Positions 1-7,469 of a DNA stretch of 64,000 nucleotides are shown here, in pieces. Origin of the DNA: Synechococcus sp. CCY 9618 (GTDB taxonomy: Bacteria > Cyanobacteriota > Cyanobacteriia > PCC-6307 > Cyanobiaceae); assembly GCF_019038415.1 (NCBI RefSeq), contig NZ_JAFKRG010000034.1, positions 141,276 to 205,275 of the forward strand. The letters run 5' to 3'. Positions within the stretch are counted from its first letter, which is position 1, and each line of letters starts with the position of its first letter. The notes beneath the pieces were generated by a model. The model ran no database searches and had not been told where the DNA came from. It saw nothing but the letters and a program-made list of their open reading frames with translations. A program made the translations under genes and the position numbers.

Positions 1-756
1 GGCCATCACGGGGGTGCCCACGTTGTTGGCCACGTCGATGCCTTTGTGCATGCGTCCCCAGCGCCAGCCGTAGCCTGAGGTGAAGACCCCCTGGGTGGGC
101 CAGATCCAGGTGGTGGACGGAGACGTGGTGGGTCCCTTGAAGGGGGGCTGGGGATCGCCGAATTCGGGGATGTCCGGCCAGCTGATGCCGCCGCTCACCG
201 AGGGCTTGAGGCCCAGCAGGAGCCGGGAACGACCGGGGGCGGACTGGGCCAGCCGGACCTGGCTGCCCACCACCAGCCGGGCCGTTTCCAGACCCGGGTT
301 GAGGCGCACCAGTTCAGCCACGCTCAGGCCGTAGCGCTGGGCCAGTTTGAGCACGGTGTCGCCGAAGCGGACCACCCCGTCGTTCTCCAGCGGTGGTGGG
401 GTGGTGACGGGGGGCGTCCGGCGTTGGACGGAGGGGTCAAGGGAGGCGATGCGTCCGAGACGCTCCTTGCCGCGGCTGGGAACGACGAGCCATTCGCCGC
501 TGTTGAAGCGATGGTCCTCATCGACATCGTTGAGCCGTGCCAGACGGCTCTCGTCGAGATCAAGGGCCGAGGAGAGCTCCTCGATGGACACCGGCCGCCT
601 GACCTTGACCCAGAGCTTGTCGGAGGCAGACGGCAGGGAGGCCAGCAGGGTTTCCGTGGAAACCGTGCTGGGGGCGTCATTGGCAAGGACAGCCACGAGC
701 GGCACGACGGCCGGTGAGGCGAGCAGAAAAGGAAGAACCAATCGGAAAGGCTTCAT
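1..756 (-). CDS. LysM domain / M23 peptidase family protein, partial (3' end beyond window)
   Basis: Exported cell-wall hydrolase, probably a peptidoglycan endopeptidase. The ATG at 756 opens a hydrophobic N-terminal signal (residues about 5-25). Two LysM-like segments follow (about 48-96 and 124-170, the second reading GDTVLKLAQRYGLSVAEL), then a Pro/Ser-rich linker. From about residue 215 comes the start of an M23 (LytM) domain with SGYGWRWGRMHKGIDVA, which carries the first zinc-binding His and Asp. The HxH part of the site lies outside the window, so activity cannot be judged. LysM plus M23 is the usual architecture of cyanobacterial murein hydrolases. It ends a minus-strand run behind trmL, after a 139-bp spacer in which I see no gene. 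Confidence 0.85.
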   Translation of the reverse strand, partial: MKPFRLVLPFLLASPAVVPLVAVLANDAPSTVSTETLLASLPSASDKLWVKVRRPVSIEELSSALDLDESRLARLNDVDEDHRFNSGEWLVVPSRGKERLGRIASLDPSVQRRTPPVTTPPPLENDGVVRFGDTVLKLAQRYGLSVAELVRLNPGLETARLVVGSQVRLAQSAPGRSRLLLGLKPSVSGGISWPDIPEFGDPQPPFKGPTTSPSTTWIWPTQGVFTSGYGWRWGRMHKGIDVANNVGTPVMA

Positions 757-895
757 GCATTTCACACCTATCGGACAAGAACCGGCAGAGAAGCCAACAT
801 CTGCAGGTCGGGCAGAGAGTAGCGCCACGAACCTCTGGCGGCAAGCTTCCGCTCGCAGCTCCCCACCGAAGTGCCGCGGGGAAATCCGCCGGATC

Positions 896-1387
896 TCAAT
901 CCCGGACGCCTGCGTGGGCCCCGAGCTGACGCAGGGCTTCGAACAGCACGATGCCAACGGAGACCGAGAGATTGAGGCTGCGCACGCCCCCCGCAGCGTC
1001 GCGGGCGGAGCGGGCCATCGGGATGCCCAGACGGGCGTCGGCCGTCGCCTGCAGAGCGGTCGGTAATCCGTCCGTCTCCCGGCCGAAGAGCAGCCAGTCA
1101 TCGGCAAGGAAGTCGAAATCCGTGTAGGCAGCATCGGCCCGGCTGCTGAGGGCCACCAGGCGGCCCCCCTGACGTCGACGGTGCTGCTGGAACGCCTCCA
1201 GGTCGCCATGGCACACAAGGGAGACGAACGGCCAGTAGTCGAGGCCGGCGCGGCGCAGATGGCGATCGCTGATCGTGAAGCCGAGGGGCTCGATCAGGTG
1301 CAGTTCGGTTCCGGTGGCGGCACAGGTGCGTGCCACGTTGCCCGTGTTAGGCGGAATCTGGGGCTGGTAGAGAACGACGCGGGGCAT
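896..1387 (-). CDS. trmL: tRNA (cytidine(34)-2'-O)-methyltransferase
   Basis: SPOUT-class methyltransferase that puts a 2'-O-methyl group on the wobble base of certain leucine tRNAs, using S-adenosylmethionine. The 163 residues match the short TrmL/YibK form, which is the catalytic domain alone. The three SpoU motifs are present: PNTGNVARTCAATG near the N terminus, LLFGRETDGLP in the middle, and RSLNLSVSVGIVLFEALRQ near the C terminus, which forms part of the AdoMet-binding knot. It starts 12 bp after the cobU stop, so it is probably co-transcribed with it. The family assignment is firm. The exact target nucleotide is inferred from the family. Confidence 0.9.
   Translation of the reverse strand: MPRVVLYQPQIPPNTGNVARTCAATGTELHLIEPLGFTISDRHLRRAGLDYWPFVSLVCHGDLEAFQQHRRRQGGRLVALSSRADAAYTDFDFLADDWLLFGRETDGLPTALQATADARLGIPMARSARDAAGGVRSLNLSVSVGIVLFEALRQLGAHAGVRD
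1262..1269. repeat. HIP1 octamer
   Basis: GCGATCGC, the octamer overrepresented in many cyanobacterial genomes, inside trmL. Confidence 0.7.
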
Positions 1388-1399
1388 CCGGAACCGGTC

Positions 1400-1984
1400 T
1401 CAGGCGGCGGGAGGTACGGGCACGCCCAGGGCCTGCAGATCGAGGGCCCGCCCCTGCAGGACGAGCCAGGCCGCATCGCTGTGGTGCTGAAGGTGCTCCT
1501 GCAGCGCTCCGAGCCGATCGCGGAAGCTGGATCCCGCCGCCGTCGGTGGCACCACACCCCAGCCGGTCTCCTCACAGACGATCACCAGAGGGGCCCGACA
1601 GGCGGTGATGGCCTCGCTCAGCTCCTGGCAGCAGCGCTGCCACTCCGCCTGCTCCCGGTCGAGATGGGCCGCCACCCAGGTACCGAGGGAATCCACCAGC
1701 CCCAGCTGACCCTCCTGCAGGGATCCGAGCCCCGCGGCAAGCGCCCCGCCGACCTCGCGGCAGGTCCACTCGTAGGGGCGGCGCTCGCGGTGGCGGCGCA
1801 GTCGCTCCTGCCAGGCATGGTCGTCAGGCAGCAGCGGCCCTGTGGCCAGGTAGATCACGGTCAGGCCGCTGAGCACAGCAAGATGCTCGGCCCAGCGACT
1901 CTTGCCCCCCCTGGATGGACCGCTGACCAGAGTGAGCCGTGGGGCCGGGTCGGGCCGGACTCCGAACCCGGCCTCAACCGCCAC
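1400..1984 (-). CDS. cobU: Adenosylcobinamide kinase / adenosylcobinamide-phosphate guanylyltransferase
   Basis: Bifunctional cytoplasmic enzyme of the late cobalamin pathway. It phosphorylates adenosylcobinamide and then transfers GMP to give GDP-cobinamide. The P-loop GPSRGGKS lies at about residues 22-29, a little different from the usual GGxRSGKS. It is followed by RRHRERRPYEW, which contains the region of the guanylylated His, and VDSLGTWVA in the middle. Length (194 aa) is normal for CobU/CobP. Its start overlaps the end of pxcA by 11 bp, and trmL follows 12 bp downstream, which suggests a shared transcript of unrelated functions. It fits with cobN and metH elsewhere in the window. A shorter start a few residues later is possible. 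Confidence 0.9.
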   Translation of the reverse strand: MAVEAGFGVRPDPAPRLTLVSGPSRGGKSRWAEHLAVLSGLTVIYLATGPLLPDDHAWQERLRRHRERRPYEWTCREVGGALAAGLGSLQEGQLGLVDSLGTWVAAHLDREQAEWQRCCQELSEAITACRAPLVIVCEETGWGVVPPTAAGSSFRDRLGALQEHLQHHSDAAWLVLQGRALDLQALGVPVPPAA

Positions 1985-3119
1985 CGTTCATGTTGCGCAG
2001 GGTGGCCACAGAGGACGGGGAGACGCGGTTGAGGTAGCGGAAGATCCAGTACTTGAAGATTGTGGCCAGCACCACCGGGAAGGTGGCGATGAACAGCATC
2101 ACGAAATTCTCCTGGGCGGGAAGTCCCAGATGGTCGGCCACGCCGCCGAGCAGCACGGTCCAGCCCTCCGGGCTGTGGAAACCCACGAAGATGTCGGTGA
2201 ACAGGATGATCGCGAAGGCCTTGGCGCTGTCGCTGAGCCCGTAGACGAGCTCATCGATGAAGCCACGCAGCACCTGGATATCCCGCCGGCCGCCGAGACC
2301 GACCGCGACGAAGCCGATGAAGCCGCAGACGTCGGCCAGCACGTTCTTGACCGCATGGGTGCTCTCCTGATCGGCCTCCTCCTTGAGGATCTGGGCCCGC
2401 TTGGCCAGCTCGGACTGCAGATCCTCCCGGCTCGGCATGGGCTTGCCCTCCAGCAGGGCATCGAACTCGATCTCCGCCTGGTAGACGCGCAGCTTCTCGA
2501 CGGCCTTCTCCTCCAGCTGGGGTCGGGGGTAGGTGAGGAAGGCGTTGTCGGGGGCGAAGCGATCGACCAGGGGGGAGACCACATAGGTGCGGCTGACCTG
2601 CTGGACCAGCACCGGCACCAGGATCAGCAGCAGCAGGATTCGCAGAGACACCAGGGTGGAGTCGCGGCGCCGACGGAAGCCGGCCACCACGCTCGCCTCC
2701 GCCTCGGGGTCGAGCTGGCGGCGCACCTGGTCGACCACGCTCACCAGGCTGCGGGGCAGCATCTCCGGCGACCGGCTGAGGGCCGGCAGCTCCTCCCGCG
2801 TCCCCGAATAGCGGCCGCTGACCAGGTCGATCAGCTGGTACTGGCGCAGTTCCTGGCCGGAGAGTTCCTGGCGGTAGGGGGCCAGGACCTCCTGGGCCTG
2901 CCGACAGACCTGCAGGGCCGCCCGGAAACGGCGCAGCACCTGGGCCTGCACCGCGCGCGGGATCCGCAGCTCCAGCTCCGGACGCACCGGCCGGTCGTTG
3001 TAGTGCTCCATCTCGATGCTCTGGATGAGCAGGGCGGCTTCGTAGCCGCGTTCGAGATCGGAACTCAGGTCGAGCGATCGGGCCCGCCCGAAGGTACCCA
3101 TCCAGTCAGTCAGTCCCAT
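1974..3119 (-). CDS. pxcA: Proton extrusion protein PxcA (CemA homologue)
   Basis: Cytoplasmic-membrane protein needed for light-induced proton extrusion in cyanobacteria, the homologue of chloroplast CemA/Ycf10. Residues 1-170 are soluble, with a conserved N-terminal region. The first membrane segment is near 180-200 (LRILLLLILVPVLVQQV). A charged loop follows, and the last 130 residues hold three more hydrophobic segments. The C-terminal signature is clear: HSPEGWTVLLGG, then FIATFPVVLATIFKYWIF and YLNRVSPSSVATL. Length (381 aa) fits cyanobacterial PxcA rather than the shorter plastid CemA. It starts 21 bp after the Psb32-like gene and overlaps cobU by 11 bp. Confidence 0.93.
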   Translation of the reverse strand: MGLTDWMGTFGRARSLDLSSDLERGYEAALLIQSIEMEHYNDRPVRPELELRIPRAVQAQVLRRFRAALQVCRQAQEVLAPYRQELSGQELRQYQLIDLVSGRYSGTREELPALSRSPEMLPRSLVSVVDQVRRQLDPEAEASVVAGFRRRRDSTLVSLRILLLLILVPVLVQQVSRTYVVSPLVDRFAPDNAFLTYPRPQLEEKAVEKLRVYQAEIEFDALLEGKPMPSREDLQSELAKRAQILKEEADQESTHAVKNVLADVCGFIGFVAVGLGGRRDIQVLRGFIDELVYGLSDSAKAFAIILFTDIFVGFHSPEGWTVLLGGVADHLGLPAQENFVMLFIATFPVVLATIFKYWIFRYLNRVSPSSVATLRNMNGGG

Positions 3120-3140
3120 GGGGTGGAGAGGATCGGGTGA

Positions 3141-3929
3141 TCAGCGGGAGAAGACCCACCAGGTGAGCATCGGCACCACGGAGCCCACCACCAGCAGAAC
3201 CACCACCCAGGTGAAGGCATTGCTCTGGGAGGTCTCCTCCCGGGTGGGGATGTTGCTGACGACAGCCACGGCTTCCTCGACCACCGGTTCACCCGGATCT
3301 TCACCACCCTGGAGCACGGTGGCAAGACGCTGCAGGGCATCCACACCGGCCTGGCGGTAGCGGTCGCCGCTGCGCAGCGGCTGGGCCATGGTGGTGGAAG
3401 CGGTGCTGTCGAGCAGCTCGAGGGGCAGCTGGCGGTCCAGCGGCGCCTGGGCCACGATCGCGGTGGAACGGGTCTGGGTGTCGATCAGCAGCAGCAGCAG
3501 CGGATCCGGGGTGCTGCCCGCCGGAGGATCGGCCGACCAGCGATCGACGAGCTGGTATCCGAGAGTCGCCAGGTCGAGGCCGTAGTCGAGCCGGGAGAGG
3601 GTGATCAGGCGGGCATCCACCCGCTCAGGGGAGAAGCTCTCCAGCTGTCGCTCGATTTCCCCGTTGCCGGCACGGCTGAGCACGTGGGCGTCGTCGATCA
3701 CGTGCTCGACCGGGGGACGGGGCGGCAGATCGGCCACGGAGACCGCGCGGACGGCGGCGATCGGCCCCGCCAGCACCAGGCCGATGGCCAGCGCCAGGGA
3801 CAGGAGGGAGCGCCGCAGGTGCACCCGCAGGGACGGGACGGGGAGCGCAGCGGCAACCGGACGCGTCACTGAAGCCACGGGCATGGTGCGAGAGGCCACC
3901 AGTCTGCCGTTGGAGCTCCGTTCCGGCAT
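3141..3929 (-). CDS. Psb32-like TPM domain protein
   Basis: Membrane-anchored lumenal or periplasmic protein of the TPM (YgcG) family, which includes the photosystem II repair factor Psb32. A hydrophobic signal segment lies at about 42-62 (LLSLALAIGLVLAGPIAA). The TPM domain runs from about 70 to 220, beginning VEHVIDDAHVLS with the pattern of small acidic segments typical of the family, and LLLLIDTQTRSTAIV in the core. A C-terminal membrane helix (about 240-258) is followed by FSR. The first ATG (3929) gives a long basic leader. A later ATG about 15 codons in would give a more ordinary signal peptide. The Psb32 role is inferred from domain order and from the cyanobacterial context. Confidence 0.75.
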   Translation of the reverse strand: MPERSSNGRLVASRTMPVASVTRPVAAALPVPSLRVHLRRSLLSLALAIGLVLAGPIAAVRAVSVADLPPRPPVEHVIDDAHVLSRAGNGEIERQLESFSPERVDARLITLSRLDYGLDLATLGYQLVDRWSADPPAGSTPDPLLLLLIDTQTRSTAIVAQAPLDRQLPLELLDSTASTTMAQPLRSGDRYRQAGVDALQRLATVLQGGEDPGEPVVEEAVAVVSNIPTREETSQSNAFTWVVVLLVVGSVVPMLTWWVFSR

Positions 3930-3962
3930 CCTGAACGGATCTTCGGTTCATGAGCTCCCACC

Positions 3963-4646
3963 ATGGCGATGCCCCCCGCCGCCCGCGTGGTGCTGGCCTG
4001 CGGCCTGGCGGGTCTTGTCCTGGTGGTGATCAATCAGATGACCGCCGCCAGCCTGGACCCCCCCCTGGAGAGGGCTTCGGTGCTGGGCAGCATCCTGGCG
4101 GTGCTGCTGCTGCTGGTGGCCCTGCTCTGGCAGCGGGTCGAGCCCCTGGCACCGGAGCGGGTGACCCTGGAAGGAATCGAGGGGCTGCGTCTGGCCCCAG
4201 ATCTGGACGCCGCCCTGGGCGAGGAACTGGGCTGGGGCAGCACCATGCTGCTGACGGCGACGCCGGCGGCGGTGGTGCTGCTCCACTGGCGCGGCAGGAC
4301 GCTGCTGGAGAGAGGTGTGCTGGGCTCCGGCGATTTCCGCCCGGGGGCGATCTGTCAGCGCAGCATGGTGAAGGGGAAAGCCATCTCCCTGGTGGATCTG
4401 AAGCTCTATCCGGGCCGGGAGGAGTTTGCGGCCCTGCCCGGTGGTCTGCCGGCCGTGGTGGTGCAGCCCCTCGGCGAGGAAGGCGTGCTGGTGCTGGGTG
4501 GCTGGTCGCCACGGTGCTTCAGCCGCAGCGATCTGGTCTGGGTGGAAGGCTGGGCCCGGCGGCTCACAGGCGAATTGGCTCGGGTTTCGGGCGGGGGGGA
4601 GCCGGCCGCGGAGCCCTCTTCGCCGGGGGCACCTGGAACTGGCTGA
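3963..4646 (+). CDS. CCB2/CCB4-like cofactor assembly of complex C subunit B protein
   Basis: Probable membrane protein for covalent haem c(i) attachment to cytochrome b6 (System IV), the family annotated as cofactor assembly of complex C subunit B. It has two N-terminal transmembrane segments (about 8-28 and 41-59, the second LGSILAVLLLLVALLW). A soluble domain of about 150 residues follows, with WGSTMLLTATPAAVVLLHWRG and a GxxCQRSMVKGKAISLVDL stretch. This is the normal layout and length for the cyanobacterial members. Its last 83 bp overlap the 3' end of lptC on the other strand. It is divergent from the Psb32-like gene, with a 33-bp gap. Confidence 0.7.
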   Translation: MAMPPAARVVLACGLAGLVLVVINQMTAASLDPPLERASVLGSILAVLLLLVALLWQRVEPLAPERVTLEGIEGLRLAPDLDAALGEELGWGSTMLLTATPAAVVLLHWRGRTLLERGVLGSGDFRPGAICQRSMVKGKAISLVDLKLYPGREEFAALPGGLPAVVVQPLGEEGVLVLGGWSPRCFSRSDLVWVEGWARRLTGELARVSGGGEPAAEPSSPGAPGTG

Positions 4647-5694
4647 ACACCCGTCCGCCGGGCTTGCTGATCACCACCTCACCCTTCTCCCCCAGCCGAC
4701 CCCGCAGCCGGGTGCCGCGGGTGACCTGTCGACTTTCCGGCCGCTGCAGCAGCACCGAGCCGTCGGCGGTGATGGCCTGGGTCTCCCAGTTCCAGGAGCA
4801 ACTGTCGGCCTGGAGGGTGGCGCCCCCCTGCTGGATCAGGCAGCCCACAGGGATGCGCACCAGCTTCTTGGCGGCATCCACCTGGAGCGCCTGGCCCCGG
4901 GCGCTGAACCCCCCGCTCTGCGCAGGATCCCTGAACAGCACCGGAGGCGCCAGGTTGAACTGCTGCTTGAGGGTGTTGCCGCTCAGGGCCGTGGCGGTGA
5001 GGACCTGGGGCGCCCGGTCTGCAGGCGAACCGGGCGGGCGGCGTTCGCCCAGGACCGGCCCCTTGGCAGTGAGGGCACCGCTGCCCGGCTTCCACATAAC
5101 AGCGCTGACGCTGACCACGATCTGGGGGGCGCCGGCAGGATTCGCCAGGAAGGGATCGAAAGCCTTCGACCAGCGCTGCAGGCGGGGCCGCCCCTGAAGC
5201 TCCAGGGTGTCCTTGTCGATCCGGAACGTGGCCCGCTGTGCCGTCAGACGGGTGTGGGGATCGAAGCCCTCCGGTTGACGGTCGATCTCCATCAGGTTCC
5301 GCCCAGGCAACCAGCGCACCCGGGAAGCCTGGATCATCACAGGCTCACCGCCAAGACGCTGCAGGCGGATCCTGCCCTCCAGCAGGATCACGGCGCCATC
5401 GTCAATCACCGTTCCCGTGGTGGCCTCCACCCGATAGGCCGGCTTGCCGGCCCTGTAGATGATTCCACGGGGCTGAAGGGCCCGTGCCACGCGCCGGCGC
5501 AGGTCGTAGCGGGCCTCCGGACTGGTCAGCTCCCAGGTGGGACGCCCCAGCACATCCTGCTGGCGCAGATCGAGGGAACGGAAAACGAAGGGAGTGGCGG
5601 CGTCCTCCCGTGGCGCCTGGCTCCGACCACATCCGCTCAGCAGAAGCAGCAGAACCGCCAGGTGCCAGGGCCGTGCCAGTGGGGATCGGGTCAA
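4564..5694 (-). CDS. lptC: LPS export ABC transporter periplasmic protein LptC
   Basis: Envelope protein that carries lipopolysaccharide from the inner-membrane LptBFG transporter towards the outer membrane. The N terminus is a lipoprotein-type signal: hydrophobic LAVLLLLLSGC with the lipobox Cys at about 22. The remaining 350 residues are beta-rich, with repeated OstA/LptC-like blocks such as LTAQRATFRIDKDTLELQG and VVSVSAVMW. Cyanobacterial LptC proteins are longer than the 190-residue E. coli form, as here. The start is TTG, sharing bases with the metG stop (TTGA), so the two genes are translationally linked. Its end overlaps the convergent CCB4-like gene by 83 bp. Confidence 0.85.
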   Translation of the reverse strand: MTRSPLARPWHLAVLLLLLSGCGRSQAPREDAATPFVFRSLDLRQQDVLGRPTWELTSPEARYDLRRRVARALQPRGIIYRAGKPAYRVEATTGTVIDDGAVILLEGRIRLQRLGGEPVMIQASRVRWLPGRNLMEIDRQPEGFDPHTRLTAQRATFRIDKDTLELQGRPRLQRWSKAFDPFLANPAGAPQIVVSVSAVMWKPGSGALTAKGPVLGERRPPGSPADRAPQVLTATALSGNTLKQQFNLAPPVLFRDPAQSGGFSARGQALQVDAAKKLVRIPVGCLIQQGGATLQADSCSWNWETQAITADGSVLLQRPESRQVTRGTRLRGRLGEKGEVVISKPGGRVFSQFQVPPAKRAPRPAPPRPKPEPIRL

Positions 5695-7301
5695 AGGGGG
5701 GAATCCAGTTCCAGTCGTTGCATCACGGGCGTGGGCTCAGGCAGGGGATGGCCGCAGGCCAGCTTCCCCCACCGGAGGGCGAGCGTCCAGGCGGATGCAG
5801 CCGGTGCCGGTTCCATCCCAAAGCCGTTCCCATCTCCGCTGCCCGTACCGGAGGCTTCGGCGCAGAGCGGGGGCTGATCCAGTTGCTCCAGCATGCGGGC
5901 GGAGAGATCCGGCAGCAGGGGGGCGAGCAGCAGGGCCACCCAGCGGCTTGTTTCCAGCACGGCATAGAGATCGGCGGCCACGGCCGGGCGGCTCTCCTCG
6001 TTCTTGATCGCCTTCCAGGGAGCCCGGTCGTTGAGAAAACCGTTGGCGGCTTCCGCCAGCTGCAGGATTGCCGCCGCAGCGCTGCGAAAATCCAGCCGCT
6101 CCAGGCCCCTGTCCACCTCCTCGCCGCAGGCGATGCAGTGCAGGGCCAGGGGATGGTCGGCGGCGGCAGCGTCCCCGGCCGGAGGCACCGCCCCCTCGAA
6201 CCAGCGGCGGGCCATGGAGGAGGTGCGGTTGAGCAGGTTGCCGATGGTGTTGGCCAGATCGTTGTTGACCAGATCGGTGAAGCGCTGCTGCTGGAAATCG
6301 CCGTCCTCACCGAAGGGGATGTCCCGCAGCAGATACCAGCGCACGGCGTCACTGCCGCAGCGCTCCAGCAGCACCTCGGGGTCGAGCACGTTGCCCAGCG
6401 ATTTGCCCATCTTCTGCCCCTCCCGGGTGAGGAAGCCATGGCCGAAGACCCGCTCCGGCAGCTCCAGGCCGGCCGAGAGCAGCATGGCCGGCCAGTAGAC
6501 GGCATGGAAGCGCAGGATGTCCTTGCCGATCACGTGCAGCTGGGCCGGCCAGCCGCGCCCGGCGATCAGGTTCAGATCGGCGGGATCCTCCGGCCCCAGC
6601 AGGGCGGAGAGGTAGCCCAGCAGGGCATCGAACCACACATAAAAGGTGTGACCCGCGTAGCCCGGCACCGGAATCCCCCAGGGCAGGTCGAGCCGGGAGA
6701 TGGAGAAGTCCTTGAGCCCCCCGGCCACGAAGTTCTCCACCTCGCGGCGGCGGGAGCGGGGGGCGATGAAACCGTCGGAGGCCACCAGCCGCTCGATCGC
6801 TTCCTGGTGGCGGGACAGGCGGAAGAACAGGTTGAGTTCGTCGCGCCACTCCAGGGGCCGCAGATGGGTGGAGCACTCGGGGGCCCGGGCTTCCGGCGAC
6901 TCCTCCTTGAACTCTTCGCAGGCCACGCAGTACCAGCCGCGCTGGCGCCCTTCGATCACGTCGCCGCTGGCTTCCACCCGGGCGAAGAACTGCTCGACGA
7001 TCGAACGGTGGCGGGGGTCGGTGGTGCGGATGAAGCGGTCGTTGCTGATGCCCCAGCGGCGCCACAGGTCGCGATAGGCGCCGCTGATGGTGTCGCAGTG
7101 GGCCTGGGGGGTGAGCCCGGCAGCCTCGGCGGAGCGCTGGATCTTCAGGCCGTGTTCATCGCAGCCGGTGATGAAGGTCACCCGCTCGCCGCGGAGGCGA
7201 TGGAAGCGGGCGATGCTGTCGCAGGCGAGGGTGGTGTAGGTGCTGCCCAGGTGGGCGCGGTCGTTGACGTAATAGAGGGGGGTGGTGAGGGTATAGGTCA
7301 T
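5691..7301 (-). CDS. metG: Methionyl-tRNA synthetase
   Basis: Class I aminoacyl-tRNA synthetase charging tRNA-Met. The HIGH motif is HLGS at residues 17-20. A Cys-containing knuckle (YCVACEEF, then ECSTHL) lies near 120-150. The WYxxW-like substrate region includes HTFYVWFDALLGYL near 225. The KMSKS loop is KMGKSLGN near 300, a Gly variant seen in many bacterial MetRS. The protein is 536 residues with an alpha-helical anticodon domain and no C-terminal tRNA-binding (EMAP-like) dimer domain, which matches the short bacterial form. It overlaps lptC by 4 bp and is divergent from the FAD oxidoreductase across about 168 bp. Confidence 0.96.
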   Translation of the reverse strand: MTYTLTTPLYYVNDRAHLGSTYTTLACDSIARFHRLRGERVTFITGCDEHGLKIQRSAEAAGLTPQAHCDTISGAYRDLWRRWGISNDRFIRTTDPRHRSIVEQFFARVEASGDVIEGRQRGWYCVACEEFKEESPEARAPECSTHLRPLEWRDELNLFFRLSRHQEAIERLVASDGFIAPRSRRREVENFVAGGLKDFSISRLDLPWGIPVPGYAGHTFYVWFDALLGYLSALLGPEDPADLNLIAGRGWPAQLHVIGKDILRFHAVYWPAMLLSAGLELPERVFGHGFLTREGQKMGKSLGNVLDPEVLLERCGSDAVRWYLLRDIPFGEDGDFQQQRFTDLVNNDLANTIGNLLNRTSSMARRWFEGAVPPAGDAAAADHPLALHCIACGEEVDRGLERLDFRSAAAAILQLAEAANGFLNDRAPWKAIKNEESRPAVAADLYAVLETSRWVALLLAPLLPDLSARMLEQLDQPPLCAEASGTGSGDGNGFGMEPAPAASAWTLALRWGKLACGHPLPEPTPVMQRLELDSPL

Positions 7302-7469
7302 CAGAGATCGACGTCGGCCGGGATCACCGGCGATGCGAAGGTCTCCCCGCGATGCCGCTGGGCCAGGCCCGGGGGGCGGATCCTAGCCACAGCCCCTCCG
7401 GTGACCCCCGCCGCCTGGCCTGCAGTGGGATGGGATGCTGGCGACCGGACGCCGGTTCCCCACCTCCCG

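Noticed and set aside
5484..7469. Upstream part of a long plus-strand frame ending at 9350
   Set aside because: It is antisense to metG, whose motifs are intact; the FAD gene starts at 7470.
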